Assembly (NCBI RefSeq): GCF_013409065.1
Contig: NZ_JACBZP010000001.1
Coordinates: 1,178,001 to 1,242,000, forward strand
Source: Spelaeicoccus albus
GTDB lineage: Bacteria; Actinomycetota; Actinomycetes; Actinomycetales; Brevibacteriaceae
Direction of reading: 5' to 3'
Length of the DNA: 64,000 nucleotides
Positions within the stretch are counted from its first letter, which is position 1. The number at the start of each line of letters is the position of its first letter. Positions 53,203 to 62,713 of the stretch are shown here, one piece after another. The notes beneath the pieces are model-generated. The model had not been told where the DNA came from. It did no database searches and worked only from the letters and a program-made list of their open reading frames with translations. The position numbers and the translations under genes were made by a program.

Positions 53203-53419
53203 CGCTTTCCTCCGCGCCGTCGCCGCGCTCCACATCGAGGATCGGGGCGATCTCGTCGGACCCGAACGGGCTCATATTCTCGGCGATCCGGTCCATCGAT
53301 ACCCAAAATCACGAAACAATAAGACTCCATTTTTATTTGCCTGCGGCGTGCCGCAGGCTACTCGGGCCGACTGAGGTGCGCCTTTTTCGAAGCCGCCGGC
53401 GAAGGCGCATAGTTGGCAT
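53203..53419. other. Gap with a 9-bp palindrome, no gene
   Basis: The first 100 bases are coding-like but hold no convincing gene; a 36-codon minus ORF lacks a ribosome site and may be a remnant. The rest is AT-rich. GCCTGCGGC-GT-GCCGCAGGC (53339-53358) is a perfect 9-bp palindrome with a T-run before it on the plus strand, so it is not a normal terminator for either direction. Confidence 0.4.
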
Positions 53420-54217
53420 ATGTCGAATGCACGCCGTCCGGAGCCTCATGAGGCTCGAAGCATGGCTGAATCGTTTGGAACCGACGCCGCGCGGTACGAC
53501 CGTGCCCGGTTTTCGTACCCCTCGGAATTGATCGAACGGATCGTCGAGCGCTCTCCCGGGCCGACATTCGTGGACGTCGGCTGCGGCACGGGCATCGCGG
53601 CACGGCAATTCGCGGCGGCCGGATGCCGTGTACTTGGCGTCGAACCGGATTCTCGGATGGCGGCATTCGCACGGCACAGCGGGATCGATGTCGAGGAATG
53701 CACATTCGAGAATTGGGACCCCGCCGGCCGCATCGTCGACGCTGTCGTGGCCGGCCAGGCTAGGCATTGGGTCGACCCGGCCGCCGGCGCGACGAAAGCA
53801 AGCGGCGTGCTTCGGCCGGGCGGGATATTGGCAGTGTTCTGGCATGCGTTCGAGCCGCCGCGGGACGTGGCATCGGCATTCGTCTCGGCCTTTCGGCGTG
53901 CCGTGCCGGACGCGCCGGTCGCCGTCACCACCGAAACGATGACCCGCGACGCGTATCGTGCCATTTGCGCCAAGCCCGCTGCCGGGATCCGGGGTTCGGA
54001 AGCGTTCGGCGTTGTGGAGGAATGGCGTGACGACTGGGCGGTGACGCTGACGCGGGACGAATGGCTTGACCAGTTGCCGACCCAGGGACTCTTGACACAG
54101 CTGGCTCCGGACGCTCGCGCTCCCATTCTGGACGCCGTCGGAGCAGCGATCGATGCACGCGGCGGATCGTTCATGCTGAAGTGTGCCACTTTCACCGTGG
54201 CGGCCCGGCGTCGCTAG
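53420..54217 (+). CDS. Class I SAM-dependent methyltransferase
   Basis: This 265-residue protein has motif I TFVDVGCGTGIAARQFA (about residues 47-63), then LGVEPDSRMAAFARHS with the acidic end of strand 2 (about 70-85). DAVVAGQARHWVDPAAGA and the LRPGGILAVFWHAF strand-5 segment follow. It resembles the methyltransferase-11 group. Substrate is unknown; the glycosyltransferase convergent to it may be related by tailoring, but this is speculation. ATG 53420 or 53462 could start it. Confidence 0.8.
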   Translation: MSNARRPEPHEARSMAESFGTDAARYDRARFSYPSELIERIVERSPGPTFVDVGCGTGIAARQFAAAGCRVLGVEPDSRMAAFARHSGIDVEECTFENWDPAGRIVDAVVAGQARHWVDPAAGATKASGVLRPGGILAVFWHAFEPPRDVASAFVSAFRRAVPDAPVAVTTETMTRDAYRAICAKPAAGIRGSEAFGVVEEWRDDWAVTLTRDEWLDQLPTQGLLTQLAPDARAPILDAVGAAIDARGGSFMLKCATFTVAARRR

Positions 54218-55425
54218 GCTTCGCCACCCAAGCTGCGTATGGTCCGTGCCATCACGTCGGCCGGACTTGGTTGTCCGGACATTTCGGCGGCGACTTCCTG
54301 GGCCGCAACCGAGAATGAGGGTTCGGTGAGCAGCCGAGCGATCGAGTCTCGCAACGTCGCGGCGTCCACTGTTGATGGATCGTGCTGCACGCCGATGCCG
54401 CGATCGGCGACCCGCTGCGCCGACATCGGGTTATCGGCGAACGATGGGAGCACAAGTTGCGGGACGCCGTAGAACATGGGCGCAGCGGTGGTGCCGGAGC
54501 CGCCGTGATGCACGATGAGCGAACAGGTAGGCAAGATCGCCGACAACGGGACGAAACCGACAGGTGTGACGTTGTCCGGCAAGTCGCCCAGCGAATCCAG
54601 GTCTGCCTCGCCCGTCGCCAGCACCACCTCGACGTCCATGCCGCCGAGCGCGTCGATGACCGCGGTGAGGCTGTCGGTTCCGGCCAGCACCGGCACGACG
54701 GTGCCAAGCGTGACGCACACGCGCGGTCGGCTCGGCGTGGTGCGAGCCCACTGCGGGAGAACCGCTCCGCCGTTGTACGGCACGAAGCTCATGGGCCACC
54801 ACGGCACGCCGTCCTCGCTATCGGGTTCCTCGGGAACGCCGGCGGGCAGACCGCCCATGCTCGGCGGACGCGGGTCGATGCGCGCGACCAATTTGGGCCC
54901 GCCGTCCGGAATGTCGTTCGTCTCGTGCAGCGCAGCGAGAATTTCGTCGCCGACGAATGACGACCGGGCCTTGAAATCCGCGTCCCGCATCGACCAGGAC
55001 ACCCGATTGCCTGCTTCGAGTGCGGGCACTCCCAACGCCGACGCGGTGAGCGCGCCGGCGACGTGATCGGAGGTATAGACGACCAGGTCGGCGCCGAAAT
55101 CGCGGCCGGCGCGAATCGACCCTTCGGTCATCGTCAACGCGAACATGCCGAACGGATTGTGCGCCTCGAGCGCCTGCCGATATGCGGGGGACAGATCCTG
55201 ATCGGACTCGTCCCCGCCGCCGCTCAAGCGACGCATCTGGTCATTCCAGATGTTGTGGTCGGGAAACACGTCGACGACCGGGAGCCCGGTCCGGGCGCCG
55301 AGGTCGGCCATGTCGGACGTCGTCGCCAGCAAGACTTCGTGTCCTGCCGCGCGGGCCGCCCAGACGAGCGGAATGATCGGAAGCATGAGGCCGTGCGCGG
55401 GAGCTGCGCAAAATAAAATCTTCAT
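54214..55425 (-). CDS. GT1-like glycosyltransferase
   Basis: This 403-residue protein has a GT-B fold. The N-terminal domain starts MKILFCAAPAHGLMLPIIPLVWAARAAGHEV (acceptor side) and the C-terminal donor domain has SLIVHHGGSGTTAAPMFYGVPQLVLPSFADNPMSA (about 293-327), the GT1 HHGGxGT signature. It is similar in plan to macrolide and natural-product glycosyltransferases. It acts on a small-molecule acceptor. Stop overlaps the methyltransferase stop by four bases (tail to tail). ATG 55425 is preferred to 55434. Confidence 0.85.
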   Translation of the reverse strand: MKILFCAAPAHGLMLPIIPLVWAARAAGHEVLLATTSDMADLGARTGLPVVDVFPDHNIWNDQMRRLSGGGDESDQDLSPAYRQALEAHNPFGMFALTMTEGSIRAGRDFGADLVVYTSDHVAGALTASALGVPALEAGNRVSWSMRDADFKARSSFVGDEILAALHETNDIPDGGPKLVARIDPRPPSMGGLPAGVPEEPDSEDGVPWWPMSFVPYNGGAVLPQWARTTPSRPRVCVTLGTVVPVLAGTDSLTAVIDALGGMDVEVVLATGEADLDSLGDLPDNVTPVGFVPLSAILPTCSLIVHHGGSGTTAAPMFYGVPQLVLPSFADNPMSAQRVADRGIGVQHDPSTVDAATLRDSIARLLTEPSFSVAAQEVAAEMSGQPSPADVMARTIRSLGGEA

Positions 55426-55485
55426 GCCGTACACACTCGCAGCCGAATCTGACGAACGACTTACACGGCACTGACGCAGCCCGCG

Positions 55486-56721
55486 CTACGCCGATTCGGC
55501 CCACAGCTTGTTGTCGAGAATATCGACGAGGGTGTCGACCGCGTCCCACACGTCGGCATAGCCGAGATAGAGCGGCGTGATGCCAAAGCGCAGCACCTCC
55601 GGTTCGCGGTAATCGCCGATCACGCCGCGGGCGATGAGCGCTTTCATGACGGCGCCGCCTTCGGGGTGGCGAATGCTCACGTGGCTGCCGCGGGCGGCAT
55701 GGTCGCGTGGCGTGATGAGCGTGAGCGGGTGGGCCGAACACCGCTGTTCGACAAGGGCGATGAAGAGATCGGTCAGTGCCAGCGACTTGGTCCGGACGGC
55801 GTCGATATCGGCGCGCGCGGCGATGTCCAGTCCGCAGTCGACAAGGGAGAGCGACACCATGGCCTGCGTGCCGCACAAGTACCGGCGAATGTCCGCGGAC
55901 GGGCGGTACGAGGTTTCCATCTCGAACGGATCGGCATGGCTCCACCATCCGGATAATGGCTGGATGAACCGATCCTGGTGGCGCGGATTGACCCAAATGT
56001 AGGCCGGTGAACCCGGCCCGCCGTTGAGATATTTATAGGTGCAGCCGACGGCGAAGTCGGCGCCGGCGGCCGTGAGATCGACACGCACGGCACCGGCCGA
56101 ATGGGCGAGATCCCAGATAGTGAGGATGCCGCGGTCGTGCGCCGTTGCCGTGACGGCGTCCATGTCGAACATCGCGCCGGTGCGGTAGTTGACGTGCGAG
56201 AGGATGACGACAGCGACATCGTCCGACAGCGCGTCGTCCAGCGTCAGATCATCATCGATCAGCCGCAGCTCGTAGCCCTGCTGCACGAAGTCGATCATGC
56301 CTTCGGCGATATACACGTCGGTGGGGAAGTTGTCGCGTTCGGTGACTAACACCCTGCGGCGCGGAGCATTGTCCTGCTGGATGCGCAGTGCCGAGGCGAG
56401 GGCCTTGAAGAGGTTCACGGACGTCGTGTCGGTGACGACGACCTGTCCGTCGCCGGCGCCGATGATGCCGGCGAGCTTGTCGCCGAGCGTCATGGGCAGG
56501 TTGAACCAGCCGGCCGTGTCCCAGCTGCGAATCAGGCCGGATCCCCATTCATCGACGATGACCTCGCGGGCGCGGTCGGCCGAGGAGCGGGGCCGGGCGC
56601 CGAGAGAGTTGCCGTCGAGGTAGATGACGCCGTCCGGCAGGTCGAACTCGTCGCGGAAAGCTGCCAGCGGATCGTCCCGGTCGGCGGCAACGCATTCGTC
56701 GCGAGTGGTCGGGGTCGTCAT
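55486..56721 (-). CDS. kynU: Kynureninase
   Basis: This 411-residue PLP enzyme cleaves kynurenine to anthranilate and alanine. Motifs are [14 protein letters not shown] (about 32-45), [34 protein letters not shown] (about 97-110), and the PLP region [15 protein letters not shown] then [22 protein letters not shown] with the Schiff-base Lys near 230. The C-terminus carries [22 protein letters not shown], typical of kynureninase. No kynA or kynB is seen nearby. It could serve tryptophan breakdown or anthranilate supply. Confidence 0.95.
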   Translation of the reverse strand: MTTPTTRDECVAADRDDPLAAFRDEFDLPDGVIYLDGNSLGARPRSSADRAREVIVDEWGSGLIRSWDTAGWFNLPMTLGDKLAGIIGAGDGQVVVTDTTSVNLFKALASALRIQQDNAPRRRVLVTERDNFPTDVYIAEGMIDFVQQGYELRLIDDDLTLDDALSDDVAVVILSHVNYRTGAMFDMDAVTATAHDRGILTIWDLAHSAGAVRVDLTAAGADFAVGCTYKYLNGGPGSPAYIWVNPRHQDRFIQPLSGWWSHADPFEMETSYRPSADIRRYLCGTQAMVSLSLVDCGLDIAARADIDAVRTKSLALTDLFIALVEQRCSAHPLTLITPRDHAARGSHVSIRHPEGGAVMKALIARGVIGDYREPEVLRFGITPLYLGYADVWDAVDTLVDILDNKLWAESA

Positions 56722-57003
56722 CGGTTCCTCCAGGGCGGCGTTTGTCCGATCGTCGGTGAACGCGACGATACTTTCATATTTTTACGTGCGGTACATAAAG
56801 CACGCACGCTTGACAGCGCCGGGTAAACCGTCTAAACAAGGAATACACTTGCTGCCGCGACAATAAAAGGTGCCGATGACGACAGGCTGAAATAATCCCC
56901 CATTTTCAAATTTGATCCGCCAGAAAATATGGCGCGCGCGCGATGAAAAACCAGTGGCAACGTGTGCGCCGCATGAGACGCTTAATTGACGGAAGGAACT
57001 CTC
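56722..57003. promoter_or_regulatory. AT-rich intergenic region between kynU and cstA
   Basis: These 282 bases hold no gene. TTGACA at about 56811-56816 is followed 17 bases later by TAAACA, a weak promoter-like pair on the plus strand. CGTGC...GCACG arms lie around 56786-56808. The section up to about 56960 is markedly AT-richer than the genes, as expected for divergent promoters of kynU and cstA. Confidence 0.4.
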
Positions 57004-58731
57004 ATGGGGTCCCTCGTTCTGATGATCATCGGCCTTGGAATGTTCGCTTTAGGCTTTTTAGTCTATTCGAAATACCTTTCCAGGCGGGTTTTTAAACTCA
57101 GTGACGATTTCAAAAGTCCCGCTCACGAATTGTACGACGGCGTGGATTATGTTCCGACGAATAAATTTATTTTGTGGGGCCATCACTTCACCTCGGTAGC
57201 CGGAGCTGCGCCCATCGTCGGCCCGGCCATCGCCGTGATCTGGGGATGGTTGCCGGCATTCCTCTGGGTCACGGTCGGCACCGTGTTCTTTGCCGGGATG
57301 CACGACTTCGGCGCTTTGTGGGCGTCGGTTCGCAATAAGGGACTGTCGATCGGGGCGCTATCGGCGCGGTACATCGGCAAACGCGGTGCGAACCTGTTCC
57401 TCGTCGTCATCTTCCTGCTGATGCTGATGGTGATCGCGGCGTTTGCCGTCGTCATCAAGAACCTGCTCATCAGCACCCCGGCCGCGGTCATTCCGACCTG
57501 GGGAGCCATCGGCGTCGCACTATTGGTGGGTCTGGCCGTCTACCGGCTGCGGTGGCCGCTCGTCCCCGTCACCATCGTCGGTGTCGTCGCGCTCTACGCG
57601 CTGATCGTTCTCGGCAACGCCGTTCCGGTAGTCATACCCGAATCATTCTTGGGAATGAGCCCGGCAACGTTCTGGATCATCGTGTTGTTCGTGTACGGAG
57701 CGATGGCGTCACTGCTGCCGGTCTGGGTACTGTTGCAGCCGCGCGATTACATCAACGGCGTCCAGCTTTTCGTCGGACTCATCCTGCTCTTCGGTTCGGT
57801 GTTGACGGGCGTGCTGTTCGCCGCGAACAAGCCGGACATCGTGGCACCGGCCTTCAACACGAATCTCCCGGACGGCACGCCAAGCCTGGTGCCGCTATTG
57901 TTCGTCACGATTGCATGCGGGGCGATCTCGGGCTTTCACGGCATGGTCTCCTCGGGGACGAGTTCGAAGCAGCTCGACAAGGAAAAGGACTCGCGCTTTG
58001 TCGGCTACTTTGGCGCCGTCGGCGAGGGAATGCTCTCCCTCGGCACCATCTTGGCAGTCATCGGAGGATTCAAAACCGCAGCGGACTGGCAGTCGGTGTA
58101 CAAGGCGTTCGGCGAAGGCGGTGTCGAAGCGTTCGTCCAGGGCGGCGGCGCGCTGATGGAGAACGGACTGGGGCTTCCCGCATCGTTGAGTGCCACCGTG
58201 CTGGCCACGATGGCGGTGCTCTTTGCCGCGACCACCATGGACACGGGCATGCGGCTGTTGCGTTTTGTCGTCCAAGAGATCGGTCAGACGGTGGGCACGA
58301 AGATCACGAAATTCCCGGCCACGCTGGTCGTGGTAGCGGTCGGCATCGGTCTGACGTTCTCGCAGGGGCTCGGCGGCGAAGGAGGATTGCGGATCTGGCC
58401 GTTGTTCGGCACGACAAACCAGCTGATGGCATCGCTGACGCTGTCCATCATTGCCGTCATGCTGATCCGCAAACGCCGCAATCCGCTCCCGGCGCTCATC
58501 CCATTGACAATAGTGTTCGTGCTTTCGTTCTGGGCTGCGATCAGTCAACTTCTCGACTTCACCAAGCCGGGGCAGGCGGACTGGCTGTTGTTCAGCCTCG
58601 ACGTGATCATCATTGTCGCCAGCGTGTGGGTGGCGATCGAAGCAGTGCTGGCGATGCGGCGGGCAAAGCTCGCGCCGCCGGAACCCGATGACGAGGATGC
58701 GAAGATCGTCGCCGTTCGGGAGGAGCTGTGA
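57004..58731 (+). CDS. cstA: Carbon starvation protein CstA (peptide/pyruvate transporter)
   Basis: This 575-residue membrane protein shows CstA motifs HELYDGVDYVPTNKFILWGHHFTSVAGAAPIVGPAIAVIWGWLPAFLWVTVGTVFFAGMHDF (in pieces from about 40 to 105) and a GAISGFHGMVSSGTSSKQLDKEKDSRFVGYFG segment (about 310-340). CstA and related BtsT take up pyruvate or peptides under starvation. ATG 57004 has GAAGGAAC upstream. The cory-CC-star-like gene starts on its stop (TGATG), and the ArsA-like gene overlaps that, so the three are one unit. Confidence 0.9.
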   Translation: MGSLVLMIIGLGMFALGFLVYSKYLSRRVFKLSDDFKSPAHELYDGVDYVPTNKFILWGHHFTSVAGAAPIVGPAIAVIWGWLPAFLWVTVGTVFFAGMHDFGALWASVRNKGLSIGALSARYIGKRGANLFLVVIFLLMLMVIAAFAVVIKNLLISTPAAVIPTWGAIGVALLVGLAVYRLRWPLVPVTIVGVVALYALIVLGNAVPVVIPESFLGMSPATFWIIVLFVYGAMASLLPVWVLLQPRDYINGVQLFVGLILLFGSVLTGVLFAANKPDIVAPAFNTNLPDGTPSLVPLLFVTIACGAISGFHGMVSSGTSSKQLDKEKDSRFVGYFGAVGEGMLSLGTILAVIGGFKTAADWQSVYKAFGEGGVEAFVQGGGALMENGLGLPASLSATVLATMAVLFAATTMDTGMRLLRFVVQEIGQTVGTKITKFPATLVVVAVGIGLTFSQGLGGEGGLRIWPLFGTTNQLMASLTLSIIAVMLIRKRRNPLPALIPLTIVFVLSFWAAISQLLDFTKPGQADWLLFSLDVIIIVASVWVAIEAVLAMRRAKLAPPEPDDEDAKIVAVREEL

Positions 58732-59018
58732 TGGCGGCAGCACGTCGGCGCCGGGACACGATGCGCCGTCGGTGGAAAGCGTTCAGCAAGGGACTGCACG
58801 AGTTCTACATCGGTCCGTATCGGCAGACCTTCTTGCGGGAAAAACGCGATGAGGACGATATGTTCATGATCGCGGTGTTGGGGGAGGCGCTCGGCGTGCC
58901 GGACCCGGCGGCCTATTACACGGCGGAATTGATGCCTGCCGTGTGGGAGGACTTCCACGACTGGCACCGGCGGATCGGCATTCCGCGCTCGCCGTTGGAC
59001 CACATTGCATGCTGTTGA
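58731..59018 (+). CDS. Small cory-CC-star-like protein ending in CC
   Basis: This 95-residue protein has an Arg-rich N-terminus (RRRRDTMRRRWKAF) and helical acidic middle segments. It ends SPLDHIACC with Cys-Cys just before the stop. This pattern matches the actinobacterial cory-CC-star proteins, whose function is not known. GGAGGAG lies five bases before ATG 58731. It overlaps the ArsA-like gene by 10 bases. The carboxy-terminal Cys pair could be a metal site or a lipidation-like motif; inference only. Confidence 0.75.
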   Translation: MAAARRRRDTMRRRWKAFSKGLHEFYIGPYRQTFLREKRDEDDMFMIAVLGEALGVPDPAAYYTAELMPAVWEDFHDWHRRIGIPRSPLDHIACC

Positions 59019-59974
59019 CTCTTGCGCGCCGCCGAAAATTCTTGTTTGTCGGTGGTAAGGGCGGCAGCGGCAAGACATCGGTGTCCTCGGCATTGGCATT
59101 GGCCCGTGCGGCCGAAGGCGCCCGGGTCCTGCTGGTGTCAACCGATCCGGCGCACAGCTTGGGGTATGTCTGGGACCGGAAGCTGACCGATACCGTCGTG
59201 CGCGTGTTTGACGAGTCCGGGTCCGTCGACGCCATCGAGGTCGACCCGGACGCCACCATCGAACGCCATTTCGACGCCGTACGTCGGACAATGCTGCAAA
59301 TTCTTCCCGAACGACTACAAGGCGCTGCGACCCGGCATCTGGATGTCGCGAAAACGGCTCCGGGCAGCCATGAAGCCGCAATGCTCGAACGCATCGCCGA
59401 GGTCATCGAGCAGGCCGGCAATTACGATCTGGTGGTTTTCGACACTGCGCCGAGCGGGCACACGCTGCGCTTGTTGGCATTGCCGGAACGGCTCTTCGGC
59501 TGGACCGAATCTTTGCTGGCCAGCCGAAAGCGCTCGGAGAGTTTTGCCGCGGCCGCTCGCGGTATCGCCGGCACAACGGATGAGACGTCGGACGCGGATG
59601 GGCGGCTGCGCCGCACGCTGCATGCCCGGCGTGAGCGGTTCGCGATGATGAGCACGGTCATCGCCGATCACTCGGCGACGGCGTTCGCCGTCGTGACGCT
59701 GGCGGAGAACTTGTCCGTTGCCGAGACGATCGACATCACCGGTCGGCTTCAAGAGTTGGGTATCGACGTGGGATCGGTCGTGGTCAATCGGCGCTCGCCG
59801 GCCGATGCCGGACAGGTCCTGGCTGATCAACGGCAGCGTGAAGCGGGATATATACGGCGGCTCGTCGAGAATTTGGACGACGTGCCGATCACGGAACTCC
59901 CGCTCGTGACCAAGGATCTGACCGGCACCGAGGCATTACGCGAGTTGGCGGGGCATGTGGGCGATTGCCGTTAG
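59009..59974 (+). CDS. ArsA/Get3-family P-loop ATPase
   Basis: This 321-residue ATPase has the deviant Walker A GGKGGSGKTSVSSALAL (about 15-31), the switch/Walker B VSTDPAHSLG (about 44-53) and VVFDTAPSGHTLRLLALPE (about 143-161). Domain layout is single, as in Get3 and bacterial ArsA-like proteins, but metal-binding Cys residues of ArsA are missing. It is coupled to the CC-ending protein by a 10-base overlap. A membrane-protein targeting or assembly role for CstA is one hypothesis. The longer frame from 58943 is rejected. Confidence 0.8.
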   Translation: MLLTLARRRKFLFVGGKGGSGKTSVSSALALARAAEGARVLLVSTDPAHSLGYVWDRKLTDTVVRVFDESGSVDAIEVDPDATIERHFDAVRRTMLQILPERLQGAATRHLDVAKTAPGSHEAAMLERIAEVIEQAGNYDLVVFDTAPSGHTLRLLALPERLFGWTESLLASRKRSESFAAAARGIAGTTDETSDADGRLRRTLHARRERFAMMSTVIADHSATAFAVVTLAENLSVAETIDITGRLQELGIDVGSVVVNRRSPADAGQVLADQRQREAGYIRRLVENLDDVPITELPLVTKDLTGTEALRELAGHVGDCR

Positions 59975-60027
59975 CTCCGGCAAGCCGGTCTCGACACGGA
60001 GGCCGACTAATCGCCGACCGGGCCCGT

Positions 60028-61101
60028 TCAACCGGGAGAGGAGCCTGGTGGTCGCCGACGTGAGAGTACTTTGGCCAGCGCCGGCAGCGCCACCAGCATG
60101 ATGCACACGCGGAGGACCTGAACTGCAGCTACGAACGTGACATCCGAATGCGTTGACGCCGCGAACGCCAATACCGCATAGATTCCGCCCGGGGTGGTCG
60201 CCAGATATCCCTCCAGCATCGAGACCCCGGTCAAGCGCGACAACACGACTCCGAGTACTGCGCACAGCACTATGACTCCCAGGATCAAGGTAAGAGCCAG
60301 CGGAAGGATCCGCGATAATTCCCGCAGTGCCTTGCCGGTAAATCGGAGACCGGCCTGGCAGCCGATGATGCCGAACGCCACGGCAACCACCAGGCCCGGC
60401 GGCCGACCGGCAAACGACAAACCGGCGATCGATAGCACCGCGGAAATGACCATCGGCCCGAGAAGTGCACCTGCGGGAAGCCGTGCCAGCCGCCCCAATG
60501 GAATCCCCGCCGCGGCGCAAATGACGAGGAAGACAATTGCAAGATACCAGGGCACCTGGTTGGCGCCGGCCCCCACCGCGGTCTCGGTATTGCGAAAGAT
60601 TCCGAGAACGACGATCGGCATGCTGATGGTGACGATCGCCAGCCGGAGGAACTGGACGACAGCGACCACGCGTTCATCGGCACCGAGTTCGCGGCTGATC
60701 GAGGTGACTGCCGACGCGCCACCCGCAGCGAGCGCCAAGATTCCGGTCAAATGAGTGACGCCGTTGCGGAATCCCAACAAAACGCCGGCCGCCATGGTTG
60801 CCCCGAGGGTGATCACGCTGATGACGACGATGGGAAACCAGTCGGCCGCGGCGGCCCGAAGCGTGGATGCTTTCAGGATGTTGCCGATCAACACGCCGAG
60901 GGTCGCTTGCGCGCCGATGAGGAGTGGTCTCGGAAACCTCTCCGGCGCCCGGCCGAATAGCGCTAACGCGCCCGCCGCCACAAGACCGCCGAAGAGCTCC
61001 GGCGCCGGGACATGGAGCGGAATCAGTACGCCGCAGATCATGGCCGTTGCGGCCAAAAGCAGTGCCCAGCGTGCCGTAGTCAAGGAGGTGGCAGACGTCA
61101 A
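60028..61101 (-). CDS. AbrB-family membrane protein (ammonia monooxygenase-related)
   Basis: This 357-residue protein has ten or more hydrophobic segments in two repeated halves. GRAPERFPRPLLIGAQATLGVLIG (about 50-73) and LGRLARLPAGALLGPMVISAVLSI are the paired family motifs (Gneg_AbrB_dup type). It is a membrane protein, not a transcription factor, despite the AbrB name. Start is TTG 61101, 37 bases after the tctA stop, so it is probably co-transcribed with the tricarboxylate transporter. Convergent with the ArsA-like gene. Confidence 0.8.
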   Translation of the reverse strand: MTSATSLTTARWALLLAATAMICGVLIPLHVPAPELFGGLVAAGALALFGRAPERFPRPLLIGAQATLGVLIGNILKASTLRAAAADWFPIVVISVITLGATMAAGVLLGFRNGVTHLTGILALAAGGASAVTSISRELGADERVVAVVQFLRLAIVTISMPIVVLGIFRNTETAVGAGANQVPWYLAIVFLVICAAAGIPLGRLARLPAGALLGPMVISAVLSIAGLSFAGRPPGLVVAVAFGIIGCQAGLRFTGKALRELSRILPLALTLILGVIVLCAVLGVVLSRLTGVSMLEGYLATTPGGIYAVLAFAASTHSDVTFVAAVQVLRVCIMLVALPALAKVLSRRRPPGSSPG

Positions 61102-61138
61102 CGCCGGCTCATCCGTCGTCCGCTTGGGTCGGCCATCT

Positions 61139-62671
61139 CTAATGACGCGGAGCTTCTTCGTCAGCGGGCGACGTCACGACTGCCTTCTTCTTTCGGCGGC
61201 CCTTGGCGATCAGGTCGAGGACGACGGCCAGCACGCCGATGGCGAGGAAGACGAGCACGAGTGGCTGGAACAGCATGTCGGTGATGCTTCCGTTGGCGAG
61301 CACCCAACCTTGGCGCAGGTTTCGTTCGAGCATCGTGCCGAGGACGACGCCGATGACCAGAAGTGCCGGCGACATATTGACCATCCGCATCAAGTAGCCG
61401 ACGAGTCCGAACACCAGGACCAGTCCGACGTCGAAGACGGAGTTGTTCAAGCTGAATGCCGCGATGAATGCCAGCACCATGATCGCGGGGAAGAGGTAAA
61501 TGCGCGGAATCTCGAGTATTCGTGCGAAGACGGGCGCCAACGGCAGGTTGAGGACAAGCCCGACGGCGGCGCTGATGAAGAGCGACGCGATGATGGCCCA
61601 CGCCATGCTGGCATGTTTGGTGAAGAACCCCGGTCCCGGATCGAGGCCATACATGGTGAGATACGCCAAGAGAACGGCTGTGGTCCCCGAACCCGGAATT
61701 CCTAGGGTCAGCATGGGGACGAGTGAGCCGCCGACCGATGCATTGTTCGCCGATTCGGGGGCGGCGAGCCCCTTCGGTGTGCCGGTACCGAACTTCTCCG
61801 GCGTTTTCGAGATGCGCTTTTCCAGAGAATAGGAAAAAAACGAAGCGAGGGTGGATCCCGAGCCCGGAAGCACGCCGGCAATAAAACCGAGAATGGAACC
61901 GCGCAGCGACGTCCACGAGATTTCGCGTAGTTCCGACCAGCGCGGCGGCACGAATTTCTTGACCGACACACTGTGGGTCTTCTCGGAGCCTCGGCTTCGA
62001 AGATTCCAAAACACTTCGCCGATACCGAACACGCCGATGATCGGGATGATCGGGTCGATGCCTTCGAGGAATCCGGACAGGCCGAACGTGAACCGCGGGG
62101 TGCCGGTCTGCAGATCGGTGCCGACCGTCGCAACGATGAGCCCCAGGATGATGGCGATGCAGCCTTTGACGACCGAACCGCCGACGAGCGTTCCGCTGAG
62201 CAGCAGCGCCATGACGACGACGGCGAAGTAGACGTTGGGACCAAAAGCGAGTCCGACGCTGGCCATGGGCGTGGCGAGAAATACCAGTCCGATGACGGCC
62301 AGGATGCTTCCAATGAATGAGGCGACTGCCGAGATCGCCAATGCCGTACTGGCCCGGCCTTGCTGGGCCATCGGATAGCCGTCAAGGGTTGTCATCAGCG
62401 CGCCCGGGTCGCCGGGAATGTTGAGCAAGATGGCTGCGATACGGCCGCCGTATTCCGCGCCCAAATACAAGGAGACCATCATCACGAGGGCGTGAGTGGG
62501 ATCGAGAGACATCGCCACCGGCAGGAGCAGCGCGATTGCGGTCGACGGGCCGAGTCCGGGCAAGAGCCCGGCAACAGTCCCGAGAAACACGCCGACCACT
62601 ATGAATACGAGGTTGATGGGGTCGGTGAAGAGGTTGGCGAACCCGATTCCGAGCTGTGTGAGGGATTCCAT
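61139..62671 (-). CDS. tctA: Tripartite tricarboxylate transporter large permease TctA
   Basis: This 510-residue integral membrane protein has the TctA signature GLLPGLGPSTAIALLLPVAMSLDPTHALVMMVSLYLGAEYGGRIAAILLNIPGDPGALMTTLDGYPMAQQGRA (in pieces, about 35-105), and later VLPGSGSTLASFFSYSLEKR and GIPGSGTTAVLL. It forms the channel of a substrate-binding-protein-dependent secondary importer. It follows tctB and is upstream of the AbrB-like gene. Confidence 0.9.
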   Translation of the reverse strand: MESLTQLGIGFANLFTDPINLVFIVVGVFLGTVAGLLPGLGPSTAIALLLPVAMSLDPTHALVMMVSLYLGAEYGGRIAAILLNIPGDPGALMTTLDGYPMAQQGRASTALAISAVASFIGSILAVIGLVFLATPMASVGLAFGPNVYFAVVVMALLLSGTLVGGSVVKGCIAIILGLIVATVGTDLQTGTPRFTFGLSGFLEGIDPIIPIIGVFGIGEVFWNLRSRGSEKTHSVSVKKFVPPRWSELREISWTSLRGSILGFIAGVLPGSGSTLASFFSYSLEKRISKTPEKFGTGTPKGLAAPESANNASVGGSLVPMLTLGIPGSGTTAVLLAYLTMYGLDPGPGFFTKHASMAWAIIASLFISAAVGLVLNLPLAPVFARILEIPRIYLFPAIMVLAFIAAFSLNNSVFDVGLVLVFGLVGYLMRMVNMSPALLVIGVVLGTMLERNLRQGWVLANGSITDMLFQPLVLVFLAIGVLAVVLDLIAKGRRKKKAVVTSPADEEAPRH

Positions 62672-62713
62672 GGTGCTTTCAGTCGTTGAGGAGCATACGG
62701 GGCGCGGCGGTGC

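Noticed and set aside
53339..53358. Intrinsic terminator after the cupin gene
   Set aside because: The hairpin is perfect, but its T-run lies on the 5' side for plus transcripts and gives A's for minus transcripts.
53174..53374. Small ORFs on both strands after the cupin gene
   Set aside because: No ribosome site, no motif, and the 36-codon minus ORF overlaps the cupin end. Possibly an old gene remnant, but it cannot be supported.
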